In this document: positions 1 to 7,876 of the stretch, in pieces
Layout of the letters: each line of letters opens with the position of its first letter
Position numbering within the stretch: position 1 is the stretch's first letter
Assembly: GCA_964584125.1 (NCBI GenBank)
Contig: CAZOYP010000031.1
Location: forward strand, 1 to 27,208
Source of the DNA: Nitromaritima sp964584125
GTDB lineage: Bacteria; Nitrospinota; Nitrospinia; Nitrospinales; VA-1
Length of the DNA: 27,208 nt
Reading direction: 5' to 3'
Made by a program: the position numbers and the translations under genes
The notes under the pieces: model-generated
Told to the model about the DNA's origin: nothing
What the model saw: only the letters and a program-made list of their open reading frames with translations
Database searches by the model: none

Positions 1-152
1 GTTCGAAATGCAGGGCCTGAAGTTCTAGGTGACATCAAACTCTGATCTACTTGTCCATAAGCACCCGGAACCATATCATCAGCACTGGCTGTGCTGATAC
101 CAAACGTTGCTACTAATGCCAACCCTAATGCTAAAACAATTAACTTTCTCAT
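1..152 (-). CDS. Small secreted protein, partial (paralog of the gene at 662-1135)
   Basis: The reading frame is open from an ATG at 152 to the left edge of the window, so only the first 50 residues are visible. They form a clear Sec signal peptide: a basic start (MRK), a hydrophobic core, and a likely cleavage site after ASA near residue 24. The mature start is DDMVPGAYGQVDQ, followed later by a TSGPAFR stretch. The next gene on the same strand has the same signal-peptide end (ASAD), the same VPG(A/S)Y start and the same TSGxAFR motif, so the two are tandem paralogs. A strong Shine-Dalgarno (GGGGAGG) lies about 7 bases before the ATG, preceded by a long leader and a good promoter. I do not recognise the family and give no function. 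A periplasmic or exported location is inferred from the signal peptide. Confidence 0.8.
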   Translation of the reverse strand, partial: MRKLIVLALGLALVATFGISTASADDMVPGAYGQVDQSLMSPRTSGPAFR

Positions 153-320
153 TCTTAAGCCTCCCCTAAAAATGATTGCTGATTAGCCTAGAACAACACT
201 CGGTACTTAAATACAGTTGCAACCAGGCCTTTTCACTTATCATCAGACAAACCCTGATGTACTCTTACACTCTAAAGCCGCGACGCTAAGCTATCAGGTC
301 ACAGAACTAAGTCTTTAGCC
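153..320 (-). other. Structured 5' leader of the left-edge secreted-protein gene
   Basis: If transcription starts about 7 bases after the -10 box at 327-332, the mRNA begins near 320 and has an untranslated leader of about 168 bases. The leader can form three helices: a 6-bp helix pairing 313-318 with 272-277 (CTAAAG/CTTTAG), a perfect 6-bp hairpin at 241-259 (CATCAG/CTGATG, 7-base loop), and a longer imperfect hairpin nearer the gene based on GCCT/AGGC. It ends in a strong ribosome binding site. I could not match it to any riboswitch class I know. It may be a regulatory leader or simply a stabilising UTR. Confidence 0.35.
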
Positions 321-324
321 AAAG

Positions 325-353
325 AATTTATAGTCTTATCTCTTATTTGTCAA
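325..353 (-). promoter_or_regulatory. Sigma70-type promoter for the left-edge secreted-protein gene
   Basis: On the minus strand a perfect -35 hexamer TTGACA (353-348) is followed either by TATAAA (332-327) at a 15-base spacing or by TAAATT (330-325) at 17 bases. Both place the start near two G residues at 319-320. It points towards the partial gene ending at position 1 and is the best -35 match in the window. Confidence 0.55.
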
Positions 354-599
354 TACAAAAAATACTTACTTAAAATAAGAATATTCCTATGCTAGTGTGG
401 GAAGGCTTTATTGATCAAATAACTTTGAAAATCTTAATGTTTCTAAGCTAGTTACTAGCATTTGGCGATATATTAGATTTTCTGTAAGCTAAATATTTTT
501 TTAAATAAATCACGCCAGGGCTATATTTAATTAAAAAAAACGAGTTATTTTCTGCGGTTTAAGGATAGAGGGATGGAAGTATGTTGCTGTTTTTGGCAA
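354..599. other. AT-rich intergenic stretch without a recognised gene
   Basis: Between the leftmost promoter and the terminator of the next gene there is no convincing ORF, RNA gene or repeat on either strand. It is AT-rich with scattered homopolymer runs, and I see no clear regulatory site in it. Confidence 0.5.
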
Positions 600-634
600 A
601 GAAAAAGCCGATGGAACCAACCGGTTCCATCGGC
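598..634 (-). terminator. Rho-independent terminator of the secreted-protein gene 662-1135
   Basis: A perfect 12-bp inverted repeat (GCCGATGGAACC at 607-618, GGTTCCATCGGC at 623-634) encloses a 4-base loop. Read on the minus strand it is followed at once by TTTTTCTTT, the classic intrinsic terminator layout, and it lies 27 bases past the stop codon of the gene it ends. Confidence 0.9.
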
Positions 635-661
635 CTTAACTAGAAGCTTTGTATGCTAATT

Positions 662-1135
662 TTACTTCAGCGTTGCGTGGTTCTCTTGACACTGAGCATT
701 GGAAACCAATGGCTCTGACATGAAGCCTTTACGATTCTGATTCATCTGGGCTCGATACTTACCATCGGAATTATCCCCTTGGCAGTCACCTGGAACTAAT
801 CCGCGAACCTGAGCTTCTTCTATCGTTTTAGCAGCCTTCCATGATTGTTTGTATTGAGACTGCCCCCATTGGAAGTCTGCTCCACCACCGTTACCAGCGT
901 TGCTTAAAGACTGACCAGCACCCGATCTTTGATTAACGTAGTTTGCGTGAGCTCTATCTGCGGCACCAATTTGCACCTGTGTGCGGAATGCCGTGCCCGA
1001 GGTTTTACCAATATTCATTACTTGAGCAGCCCCTACGTTCGCATATGACCCTGGAACTACACTGTCAGCGCTAGCGTTCATTGCGCTGAAGCTAAATAGG
1101 AAAGTTACTGCTAGAAGCATCATCACTTTTTTCAT
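662..1135 (-). CDS. Small secreted protein, unknown family
   Basis: The 157-residue product has a typical Sec signal peptide (MKKVMMLLAVTFLF core, likely cleavage after ASA near residue 23). The mature protein starts DSVVPGSYANVG and is rich in Gln, Asn, Gly and Ser. It has one cysteine in a VPGDCQGDN stretch and one near the C-terminus (NAQCQEN) that could form a disulfide. There are no membrane segments after the signal, and I do not recognise the family. It is the intact paralog of the partial gene at the left edge, with shared ASAD, VPG(S/A)Y and TSGxAFR motifs. A G-rich ribosome binding site (GGGGGG) precedes the ATG, a promoter candidate lies about 110 bases upstream, and a strong terminator follows, so it is probably transcribed alone. 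Export is well supported and function is unknown. Confidence 0.85.
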   Translation of the reverse strand: MKKVMMLLAVTFLFSFSAMNASADSVVPGSYANVGAAQVMNIGKTSGTAFRTQVQIGAADRAHANYVNQRSGAGQSLSNAGNGGGADFQWGQSQYKQSWKAAKTIEEAQVRGLVPGDCQGDNSDGKYRAQMNQNRKGFMSEPLVSNAQCQENHATLK

Positions 1136-1244
1136 AATTAGGTCCCCCCATTAAGTTTGGTTGACGTGAAAACTGAAGACGATACTAGCAACTTGGCTTC
1201 GTTAAATGTATAGGTTTAGTTCTGAATTTTTATTAAAGTTTATT

Positions 1245-1273
1245 CCTATAGAATATAAGCATATTTCTGTTAA
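1245..1273 (-). promoter_or_regulatory. Candidate promoter for the secreted-protein gene 662-1135
   Basis: On the minus strand TTAACA (1273-1268, five of six bases of the -35 consensus) is followed after exactly 17 bases by TATAGG (1250-1245, four of six). It would give a leader of about 100 bases. The region is AT-rich, so chance matches are likely. Confidence 0.35.
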
Positions 1274-1356
1274 GTTGATTGTGTGGGTTGATACTTACAC
1301 TGAGATTACGGTTTGAAGGCTGATTTATTTTGTCTTTAATAATGGCAGGAAAAACC

Positions 1357-1390
1357 TTAACTTTATTGAGACATTAACTTTATTCAGACA
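1357..1390. repeat. 17-bp direct tandem repeat, two copies
   Basis: Two adjacent 17-base units, TTAACTTTATT(G/C)AGACA, occupy 1357-1373 and 1374-1390 and differ at one base. They lie between divergent genes, 222 bases upstream of the secreted-protein start and 188 bases upstream of the DUF2203 gene. They could be paired protein-binding sites or a simple duplication. Confidence 0.7.
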
Positions 1391-1578
1391 TTTATATTGC
1401 CGGTTATTAAAATATTGGGATTTTTAATATCTAACCTTAAAAAATATAATTGAAGAAATTTAAATAATTATGTTGCTGTAGTCTTCAAAATTTATATATC
1501 ATGGTCATGTTGGCCTTACATTTTAATTTTTTGTTTGCAGCCAATTATTATTTACTTTTTTCCCCTTTGAGCTGATTT

Positions 1579-1962
1579 ATGTCCATAAAAAACAAGTATT
1601 TTTCTGTCGAGGAAGCCAACGCATTTATCCCCAAATTATTGGTTGATATACCTCGTATTCAGGATTTAATGAAACGCTTGGTTAATGATTTCCCAGATGT
1701 AATAAAGGCAAAAGAGAAGGCCCAACAAAATGGCGGGAGTTTGCAAGGGGCTGATTATATAAGTTGCGTATTAATGATTAATTCTTTGACGGCGGGGCTT
1801 GAGTCTGAAGGCTGTATTTTAAAGGGAATTGAACATGGCCTTATAGATTTTCCTTCGCTAAGGGATGGTAAAGAGGTTTATCTTTGTTGGAAAAATCCGG
1901 AACCACGGATTGAATATTGGCATGACATTCAGTCAGGGTTTGCTGGTCGTCAACGAATATAG
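1579..1962 (+). CDS. DUF2203 family protein
   Basis: This 127-residue cytoplasmic protein matches my memory of the DUF2203 family. It has the N-terminal KYFSVEEANAFIPKL segment, corresponding to the family's F(T/S)xEEANxLIPxL start, and the conserved C-terminal half with GLIDFPSLRDGKEVYLCW and then EYWHDIQSGFAGRQ. The middle part is helical, and the length is normal for the family. No biochemical function is established for it as far as I know. The start has only a weak GAG before it. The gene is tail-to-tail with the phosphatase gene, with only two bases between the stop codons, so it has no room for a terminator of its own. Confidence 0.85.
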   Translation: MSIKNKYFSVEEANAFIPKLLVDIPRIQDLMKRLVNDFPDVIKAKEKAQQNGGSLQGADYISCVLMINSLTAGLESEGCILKGIEHGLIDFPSLRDGKEVYLCWKNPEPRIEYWHDIQSGFAGRQRI

Positions 1963-1964
1963 TC

Positions 1965-2753
1965 TTATTTTTTTTTGGAGTTATTTGTTTCCCGGATCAT
2001 GGCTCTTAAAGCTTTGACCATTTTTGGGTTCCCAGACAAAGCGTCCCCCACGTTAATTGCTGATTTATTACCCCTAAAATTGGCGAATTCGCCCCCTGCT
2101 TCTTGGATCATTATTTTGCACGGAGCGAAGTCCCAGATATAAGCCCATGGGTCAACCATAACATCAATTGAACCCCTAATTGCCATCAAGTGGCCGAATG
2201 CATCAGGATAGGTTCTAACAATTTCTGCTTCACGGAGAATTCTGTTATACAAATTCATGCATTTTTTCTCTTTAAAGCAGTATCTATCGGCTGTTCCTAC
2301 GAAAGCTTCTTTTAAAGTATTTTGATTAGATACTTGAAGGCGTTGGTTTCCAGAAAATGTCCCTCGTCCTTTAACTGCCCAAGTTGTTTCACCTAAGGCT
2401 GGCAAGCTTATAATTCCCATTACAGGAGTGCCTTTGTGAAGTAGAGCGACCAGGGTGGCAAACAAGGGCAACCCTCTTATGAAGGAACGTGTTCCATCGA
2501 TTGGATCAATCGTCCACACCCATTCTGATTGTGGATTTTCTTCACCAAATTCTTCACCAATAATACCATGATTGGGGTAGGCCTTAGATATTTTCCTTCG
2601 TAGTATTTCCTCCGCTTTGCGATCTGCAAAAGTTACAGGGCTCAGGTCGGATTTGGATTCGACTGTCATGTTAGTACGGAACCACCTCATGATTTCTTTA
2701 TTTGAAACTTTCAAACATGACAGGGCTTTGTTTTTAGCTTCTAGCAAATCCAT
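1965..2753 (-). CDS. hisN: Inositol-monophosphatase-family phosphatase, probable histidinol-phosphatase (HisN type)
   Basis: The 262-residue protein has the full metal-binding signature of the IMPase superfamily: GEE at 66-68, DPIDGT at 83-88 and WDFAP at 207-211, with the family's N-terminal SPVTFADRKAE segment at 38-48. The sequence after DGT (RSFIRGLPLFATLVAL) resembles HisN-type histidinol-phosphate phosphatases more than inositol phosphatases or CysQ, so dephosphorylation of histidinol phosphate in histidine synthesis is the best guess. No other his gene is adjacent, so another sugar or nucleotide phosphate remains possible. The ATG start has GGAG about 9 bases upstream. The gene is divergent from the formylglycine-enzyme-like pseudogene. 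Family membership is certain; the exact substrate is inferred. Confidence 0.75.
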   Translation of the reverse strand: MDLLEAKNKALSCLKVSNKEIMRWFRTNMTVESKSDLSPVTFADRKAEEILRRKISKAYPNHGIIGEEFGEENPQSEWVWTIDPIDGTRSFIRGLPLFATLVALLHKGTPVMGIISLPALGETTWAVKGRGTFSGNQRLQVSNQNTLKEAFVGTADRYCFKEKKCMNLYNRILREAEIVRTYPDAFGHLMAIRGSIDVMVDPWAYIWDFAPCKIMIQEAGGEFANFRGNKSAINVGDALSGNPKMVKALRAMIRETNNSKKK

Positions 2754-2838
2754 CGATTGATCTCCACAAATTAGTTTTTTAATAGACTTTTGATTCCCTT
2801 TAGCTAGGTATACGGTCCCTTGACTTACTAGATATTAA

Positions 2839-2885
2839 AGATTGCAAAAAAAATCCTATAAAAATATAATTGGGGTTTGCAATCT
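2839..2885. repeat. 10-bp perfect inverted repeat flanking a promoter
   Basis: AGATTGCAAA at 2839-2848 is repeated inverted as TTTGCAATCT at 2876-2885. The left arm covers the -35 box and the right arm covers the predicted transcription start of the plus-strand promoter between them. This fits a repressor operator pair, or an RNA/DNA hairpin. Confidence 0.6.
2843..2870 (+). promoter_or_regulatory. Sigma70-type promoter for the gene at 2903
   Basis: TTGCAA (2843-2848) and a perfect TATAAT (2865-2870) are separated by 16 bases. Transcription would begin near 2876, about 27 bases before the ATG at 2903. Confidence 0.55.
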
Positions 2886-2902
2886 AACTCGGATTTAAAT
2901 TT

Positions 2903-3789
2903 ATGAAAGATAAGAATCTAATGATCGCTGTCATTGGCTGTTTTGCTATAGCAGTTTTATTTATACTCGTTATCGTGTGGGAGATCAAAAAATCAATTGA
3001 TCATCGAGAGAAGGTGCGTCAATTATCGGCTAATGTGACCAGGACTGTTGAAGATGATAATAGAGATTTTAGTATTTACGAGTCAATAGTTGGGACCGAT
3101 GAGAGAGAAATGATTTTAATTCCCGAGGGTATGTTCACTAGAGGATCAGATCAGGGTGGTTTTGATGAAAAGCCAGAGCAGGAGATTTACTTGGATGCAT
3201 TTTATGTCGACAAATATGAAGTTACGGTAAAAGCTTATAATGTCTTTCGTAGAAATGCTGACTATGTTAAGCCGTCATTTCCCTTTATGCAGGGTGATGC
3301 GAAAATTCTTGAGACACCCACTTTCCCAGTTGTAGGGGTTTCGTGGTACGATTCGGTGAATTATTGTAAATGGGCAGGTAAAAGACTTTTGACGGAAAAG
3401 CAGCTCGAGGTACTCATGGTCTAAAGTATCCCTGGTCTAATAAGATGCTTGAGAAACGTTCCAATTTAGCAGGTAAAGCTGATGGTTTTGAATTCATGGC
3501 CCCTGTAGGTAGTTTTCCCATGGGTAGGAGCGTTTATGGTATTCATGACATGTCAGGTAATGTTTCGGAGTGGGTCATAGACCTTTACGATCAGTTTTAT
3601 TACAAAACTGCTCCCATCATGAACCCAACCGGACCTGAGAAAGGAAAAAATAGAGTCTATCGTGGTGGATCGTGGGATTCAAGATCACCAGATATACGGA
3701 CAGCTAAACGTTTTGCAGCGACGGAGGGGAGAAAAGATGCTGTTTTAGGTTTCCGTTGCGGTTTATCCAAAGCTGATTTGAAAGAATAG
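2903..3789 (+). pseudogene. Formylglycine-generating-enzyme (SUMF1/FGE-sulfatase) family membrane-anchored protein, frameshifted
   Basis: Two consecutive frames together make one FGE-sulfatase-domain protein. The first (2903-3424) has an N-terminal membrane anchor at residues 6-27, then MILIPEGMFTRGSDQGG and EVTVKAYNVF, and SWYDSVNYCKWAGKRLLTE. The second frame carries KAARGTHGLKYPW from about 3397, then GIHDMSGNVSEWVIDLYD, RVYRGGSWDSRSPDIRTAKRF and the terminal GFRCGLS, ending at 3789. The family's conserved RLPTEAEWEKAARG is broken: from the threonine codon at 3392 to the lysine codon at 3397 only 2 bases are present where the consensus needs 15. A net loss of 13 bases would explain both the missing AEWE and the shift. 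Such proteins are periplasmic and mostly of unknown role; only some make formylglycine. It is either a real pseudogene or an assembly error. Confidence 0.8.
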
Positions 3790-3882
3790 TGAGTATTAAA
3801 AATAATTTGGTGACTATTGCTCAGTTTCCTTCTTAACCTTAGACCCCTAAATCAAAAAGTTTTTTAAACTAGGTGGACCTCC

Positions 3883-6800
3883 TTGAATCTCCAATCCAGA
3901 TTCTGGATACTAATTTTCTTTTTTATTTCCGGCGCAACAGGTCTTATCTACGAGGTTGTGTGGACAAGGCTTTTAACGCGGGTGATGGGAAATACCCATT
4001 ATTCCATTGCAACTGTTTTGACAATTTTTATGGCAGGTTTAGCCCTAGGTAGCTATCTAGGCGGGCGCTGGATTGATAGAAAAAAAAATGCCTTATTATT
4101 TTATGCAGCACTTGAGGGTGCCATCGGTATTTATTGTTTATTGATTCCCTCAATTATTGACAGTGCTTCTCCCTTGTTCGAGTGGATTTATCAAACTCAG
4201 ACTGAATCATATTCCAAAGCAAGCTTATATCGTTTTTTAGTTTGTGGAGCTATTTTATTAGTTCCGACCTCCCTGATGGGTGCGACACTTCCTGTGTTGA
4301 GTAAATACGTTTCTCGCGAACGTACATGTATTGGTCAAGATGTGGGGACCTTATATTCTCTCAATACCTTTGGGGCAGTTTTTGGGGCTTTGTCTAGTGC
4401 ATTTATATTTATGCGTATTTGGGGAGTTCTCTCCACAATTTGGTTTGCAGCAGCTTTAAATATTTTGATTGCAGTTGTCATCTATATATTTTTTCGTACC
4501 GATGGTGACACGTATTCGAATGAAGAAGCAGCACAATTCAAAAGATCAATAGAAGTACCTTCATTAAATTCAAATATATTTTTTATTTTATTAGCATTTG
4601 GTTTTTCAGGTTGGTGTGCTTTGACCTACCAAGTTGCCTGGAATCGAATACTGTCACTCCTTTTAGGGTCATCTATTTATGCTTTTAGTCTTATTTTAAC
4701 TACATTTATTCTTGGACTCGCTATAGGAACGGCGATGTTTTCTCAATGGGTTAATAAGTTTAAGAACCCATTAGTAGTCTTTGGGTTTCTTCAGGTTGGA
4801 ATCGGTGTTTCGTCGCTAGCAATAATCCCACTATTCGAAAATATTCCTTTTATCAATCGTTGGGTTTACCAAAACTGGAGTATGGAATTCGTGACTATAC
4901 AGTGGTCCGTTTTCCTTGTGATCTTTTCTTTTTTATTTATCCCTACCTTTCTAATGGGTGGACAATTTCCTGTAGTTATCAGGCTTGTAGTTCGGAAGTT
5001 AGACACGCTAGGTCATTCTATTGGTAGCGTTTATGCCTCTAATACGGTTGGTACAATCATAGGGGCATTTTTAGCTGGTTTTGTACTCATTCCATGGATT
5101 GGAGTCCAAGATACAATTCTTGTTGCTGTGGGACTGAACTTGCTTATTGGTATGGCTTTGTTGTTTTTTGCTAGCGACCTTTCTACGAATATTAAAATTT
5201 ATGCATTACCATCAATCCTGATTTTTTGTTTCTTATACGGTCGATCAATGCAAACTTGGGATAAGTCGATTATTTCAAGCGGTTCTTTTATGCCTTATCG
5301 TATAGGTGATTTGAGTGAAGCAGAAAAAAAATCAAATAAAATTTTATTTTTTAAAGAGGGTACGCACACAACTGTTACGACAGAACTTTCAACTTCGGGA
5401 AATATTTTTTTACGTGTGAATGGTAAAACCGATGCCTCTTTGGGCATCGATATGCGAACACAGTTACTCTCTGGTTATCTTCCTATGTTTTTGCATAAGA
5501 AACCTAAATCAGTCTTAGTTATAGGGCAAGGGAGTGGTATTACCTTGGGTGCAGTGGAACAGTTTCCAATTAAATCTGTAGATCTTGTTGAGATATCTTC
5601 TGCAGTCATTGAAGGGTCACGTTTTTTTAATTTTTTTAATCATAACGCTTTGGACGATAAGAGGCTTAAAGTAATCCTTGCTGACGGAAGAAATCACGTG
5701 GCTTTAGCAGAAAAAAAATATGATGTCATAATTTCCGAGCCGTCAAATCCATGGATATCTGGTGTTGGCGCATTATTTACAGATAATTTTTTTAAATTGA
5801 TGAAAAAGCGACTCAACTTGAATGGGTTAGCTTGTATTTGGGTTCATACCAACATGAGTCCAATGAATTTTAAATCTGTTGTACGTACTTTTTCTGAGAA
5901 TTTTAAAACAGTTACGATGTGGGAGTCCATTGTTGGAGATGATTACCTACTCATTGGATCCGATTCTAAATACAAACTTTCTTACACTTTGATTGATGAA
6001 GTTTTATCAAATGAAATTCGTGGTAAAGATCTTTACCGGATCGGTATACATAATGTAAGAGATTTTATGAGTCTTTTGATTATGAATCGAGAACAATTAC
6101 TTAAGTTTAGTAAGGGTGCACCCATCCACACCGATGATAACTCACTTTTAGAGTTTAATGCTCCTCAATATATATATAAAGATGAAAGAGATGTTCTTGT
6201 TCGTCAGTTGACGCCTTTTGTTCAAATAGACGGGTCGCTTCTCGAGTTTGATGAATCGAAAGAAATTAATCGTTTAAGCGTATTAGAAGAAATCAAAGTA
6301 ATCGAGCGATCTGAGAGTCAAATTGCTGGGATTAAGCGCAGAAATAAAATTGATGGACTATTAGACCAAGCTAAAAAAGCATATGAAATTGGTGATGTCG
6401 GTCGCGCAATAGATATTTATGGGGAAACTATTAAGCACGATCCAGAGAATATACTTGCATGGTTAAATATGGGAAATGTCCTTAAGGGACTAAAACGTTT
6501 CAGTGCCGCAGAAATTGCTTATAAGAGGACATTGGAAATTAATCCGTTTTATTTATATGGAGATATTGCCTTGGCTCAACTTTATTTGGCATCTAAGGAT
6601 CCTGAAAAAGCCCTGAATGTGTTAAAATCAGTTCGCAAATGGCACTCCGATGACAGTGAGATTAGCCTTCATATGGGACTCGCTTTTGCATTTCAGAAAA
6701 AGTCAGACCTTGCAATACAAGAATTTCAAAAAGCTATTAGAATAGATCCAGACTATGATTTGCCTTATTATTATAGCGGGATCCAGTACTTTAATTCTCA

Positions 6801-6909
6801 TCCAAACCTTTCAAAAAAAAATTTAAAAAAATTTTTAGAATTATCGTATAAAAATTCAAATAGTCAGGATTTAGTTTTAAAGGCGCAGCAACTGTTAGGA
6901 AAGCTTTAA
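3883..6909 (+). CDS. Fused polytopic membrane / spermidine-synthase-like / TPR protein
   Basis: The start is TTG at 3883 with AGGTGG six bases upstream. The 1008-residue protein has three parts. Residues 1-455 are a polytopic membrane region with an internal duplication: GATGLIYEVVWTRLL near the start recurs as GWCALTYQVAWNRIL near 242, each followed by a GLALG or GLAIG stretch. Residues about 480-780 are a spermidine-synthase-like Rossmann domain with VLVIGQGSG at 544-552, DGRNHV from 601 and SEPSNPW at 618-624. About four TPR repeats follow from 822. True spermidine synthases carry acidic residues in the motif DSxDP; here it reads EPSNP, so aminopropyl transfer is doubtful. Proteins of this fused type are common in Nitrospina- and delta-type genomes and have no settled function. 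The TPR gene downstream probably shares its transcript. Confidence 0.85.
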   Translation: MNLQSRFWILIFFFISGATGLIYEVVWTRLLTRVMGNTHYSIATVLTIFMAGLALGSYLGGRWIDRKKNALLFYAALEGAIGIYCLLIPSIIDSASPLFEWIYQTQTESYSKASLYRFLVCGAILLVPTSLMGATLPVLSKYVSRERTCIGQDVGTLYSLNTFGAVFGALSSAFIFMRIWGVLSTIWFAAALNILIAVVIYIFFRTDGDTYSNEEAAQFKRSIEVPSLNSNIFFILLAFGFSGWCALTYQVAWNRILSLLLGSSIYAFSLILTTFILGLAIGTAMFSQWVNKFKNPLVVFGFLQVGIGVSSLAIIPLFENIPFINRWVYQNWSMEFVTIQWSVFLVIFSFLFIPTFLMGGQFPVVIRLVVRKLDTLGHSIGSVYASNTVGTIIGAFLAGFVLIPWIGVQDTILVAVGLNLLIGMALLFFASDLSTNIKIYALPSILIFCFLYGRSMQTWDKSIISSGSFMPYRIGDLSEAEKKSNKILFFKEGTHTTVTTELSTSGNIFLRVNGKTDASLGIDMRTQLLSGYLPMFLHKKPKSVLVIGQGSGITLGAVEQFPIKSVDLVEISSAVIEGSRFFNFFNHNALDDKRLKVILADGRNHVALAEKKYDVIISEPSNPWISGVGALFTDNFFKLMKKRLNLNGLACIWVHTNMSPMNFKSVVRTFSENFKTVTMWESIVGDDYLLIGSDSKYKLSYTLIDEVLSNEIRGKDLYRIGIHNVRDFMSLLIMNREQLLKFSKGAPIHTDDNSLLEFNAPQYIYKDERDVLVRQLTPFVQIDGSLLEFDESKEINRLSVLEEIKVIERSESQIAGIKRRNKIDGLLDQAKKAYEIGDVGRAIDIYGETIKHDPENILAWLNMGNVLKGLKRFSAAEIAYKRTLEINPFYLYGDIALAQLYLASKDPEKALNVLKSVRKWHSDDSEISLHMGLAFAFQKKSDLAIQEFQKAIRIDPDYDLPYYYSGIQYFNSHPNLSKKNLKKFLELSYKNSNSQDLVLKAQQLLGKL

Positions 6910-6960
6910 ATGTTTGATTGCTTATAACTCTATTTTTAATTTAGATTTTAACTAATTTAT

Positions 6961-7710
6961 ATGCCCCGTAAGATAAAAATTTTGTGGATTTCGTGTGTTT
7001 TAATTGTCTTTATTGGTTTTATTTACTTTTCTATTCAAGAAAGTTTTAAAGCTCATAAAGGTAGGGAAGAAGCTAGAATTGATCAAGAAGCCCGCATAAA
7101 GAAAAAACAGATGGCGGTAAAAGAGATTGATAGAGGCCATACCTTTAAAGTTGATCCCATCAAAGAAATTAAAGAGCTTAATGCTCTCGGTCAATTTACT
7201 GCTGCTGTTAAATATGCAGAAGGAGCAGCTACGCTTAACCCAAACCAGTCCAGAATATATACATGGTGGGGGATTTCTTTGGTTAAGTCTGGTAAGAGAG
7301 GGGAAGCAAAGGAAAAGTTTGTCAAGGCCATAAGTCTTGATAGTAATAATTCAAAAACATATCTTTATTGGGGGTTAACTTTGGCTATGGATGGCAATCT
7401 AGAGGCTGCCATAGAAAAATACAAGAAAGTCATTGCGTTAGATCCAGAAAATAGTAATGGCTATGCATATTTTGGGGCCGCATTAGAGCAATTAGGCGAC
7501 CACTCTGGAGCTATTGTAAAGCTTGAGCGTGCTTTGGAAATTATGCCAAATAATTCAAACGTTTTTGGTGTTTTAATTGAGGCCTTATTTAATCAGAATA
7601 AATATGATGAGGCCTGGAAGGTTGTAAAAAAAGCAAAAAATGCAAAAGTAGCAATTTCTCCAAAATTATTGGATAAGTTGGTTTTAGTGTTTCCTGAGCC
7701 AACTGAATAA
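6961..7710 (+). CDS. Membrane-anchored TPR repeat protein
   Basis: The 249-residue protein begins with a basic stretch and one membrane segment (about residues 6-24), then a charged helical linker rich in Lys, Glu and Arg (30-70). Four to five tetratricopeptide repeats fill 70-235; the best units are SKTYLYWGLTLAMDGNLEAA and SNGYAYFGAALEQLGDHSGA, each with the usual DPEN/MPNN turn after the second helix. The repeats should lie in the periplasm and act as a protein-binding scaffold. It follows the fused membrane/TPR gene by 51 bases with no terminator between, suggesting co-transcription. No Shine-Dalgarno is visible before the ATG. Partners are unknown. Confidence 0.8.
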   Translation: MPRKIKILWISCVLIVFIGFIYFSIQESFKAHKGREEARIDQEARIKKKQMAVKEIDRGHTFKVDPIKEIKELNALGQFTAAVKYAEGAATLNPNQSRIYTWWGISLVKSGKRGEAKEKFVKAISLDSNNSKTYLYWGLTLAMDGNLEAAIEKYKKVIALDPENSNGYAYFGAALEQLGDHSGAIVKLERALEIMPNNSNVFGVLIEALFNQNKYDEAWKVVKKAKNAKVAISPKLLDKLVLVFPEPTE

Positions 7711-7876
7711 CTGTTTTAGCTTGAGAAATATTTATTTTTTGAGAAACCAGGTGATATTATTATAGCAATGTTTTCCATAAGTCTAAATTTGTGATATAGT
7801 TCCGCTGTTTTTAGATTTCTAGATACGGTTTTATACTTGAATAACTTTGGATATATACTGGGGAGGTTTAATTAAA

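Larger units (their letters stand above)
1136..1578. other. Intergenic region between divergent genes
   Basis: This gene-free stretch separates the minus-strand secreted-protein gene from the plus-strand DUF2203 gene. It holds a minus-strand promoter candidate (1245-1273) and a 17-bp tandem repeat (1357-1390), both listed separately. The remainder is AT-rich with no ORF, RNA gene or clear plus-strand promoter close to the start at 1579. Confidence 0.5.

Noticed and set aside
241..330. Plus-strand resemblance to a class I cyclic-di-GMP riboswitch (ACAAACC and GACGCTAAGC segments)
   Set aside because: The hairpin that should join the two segments cannot form, ACAAACC is instead the loop of a local hairpin, and no plus-strand gene lies downstream within 1 kb.
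7000..7194. 64-codon minus-strand ORF
   Set aside because: It lies wholly inside the TPR gene in another frame and shows no family features.
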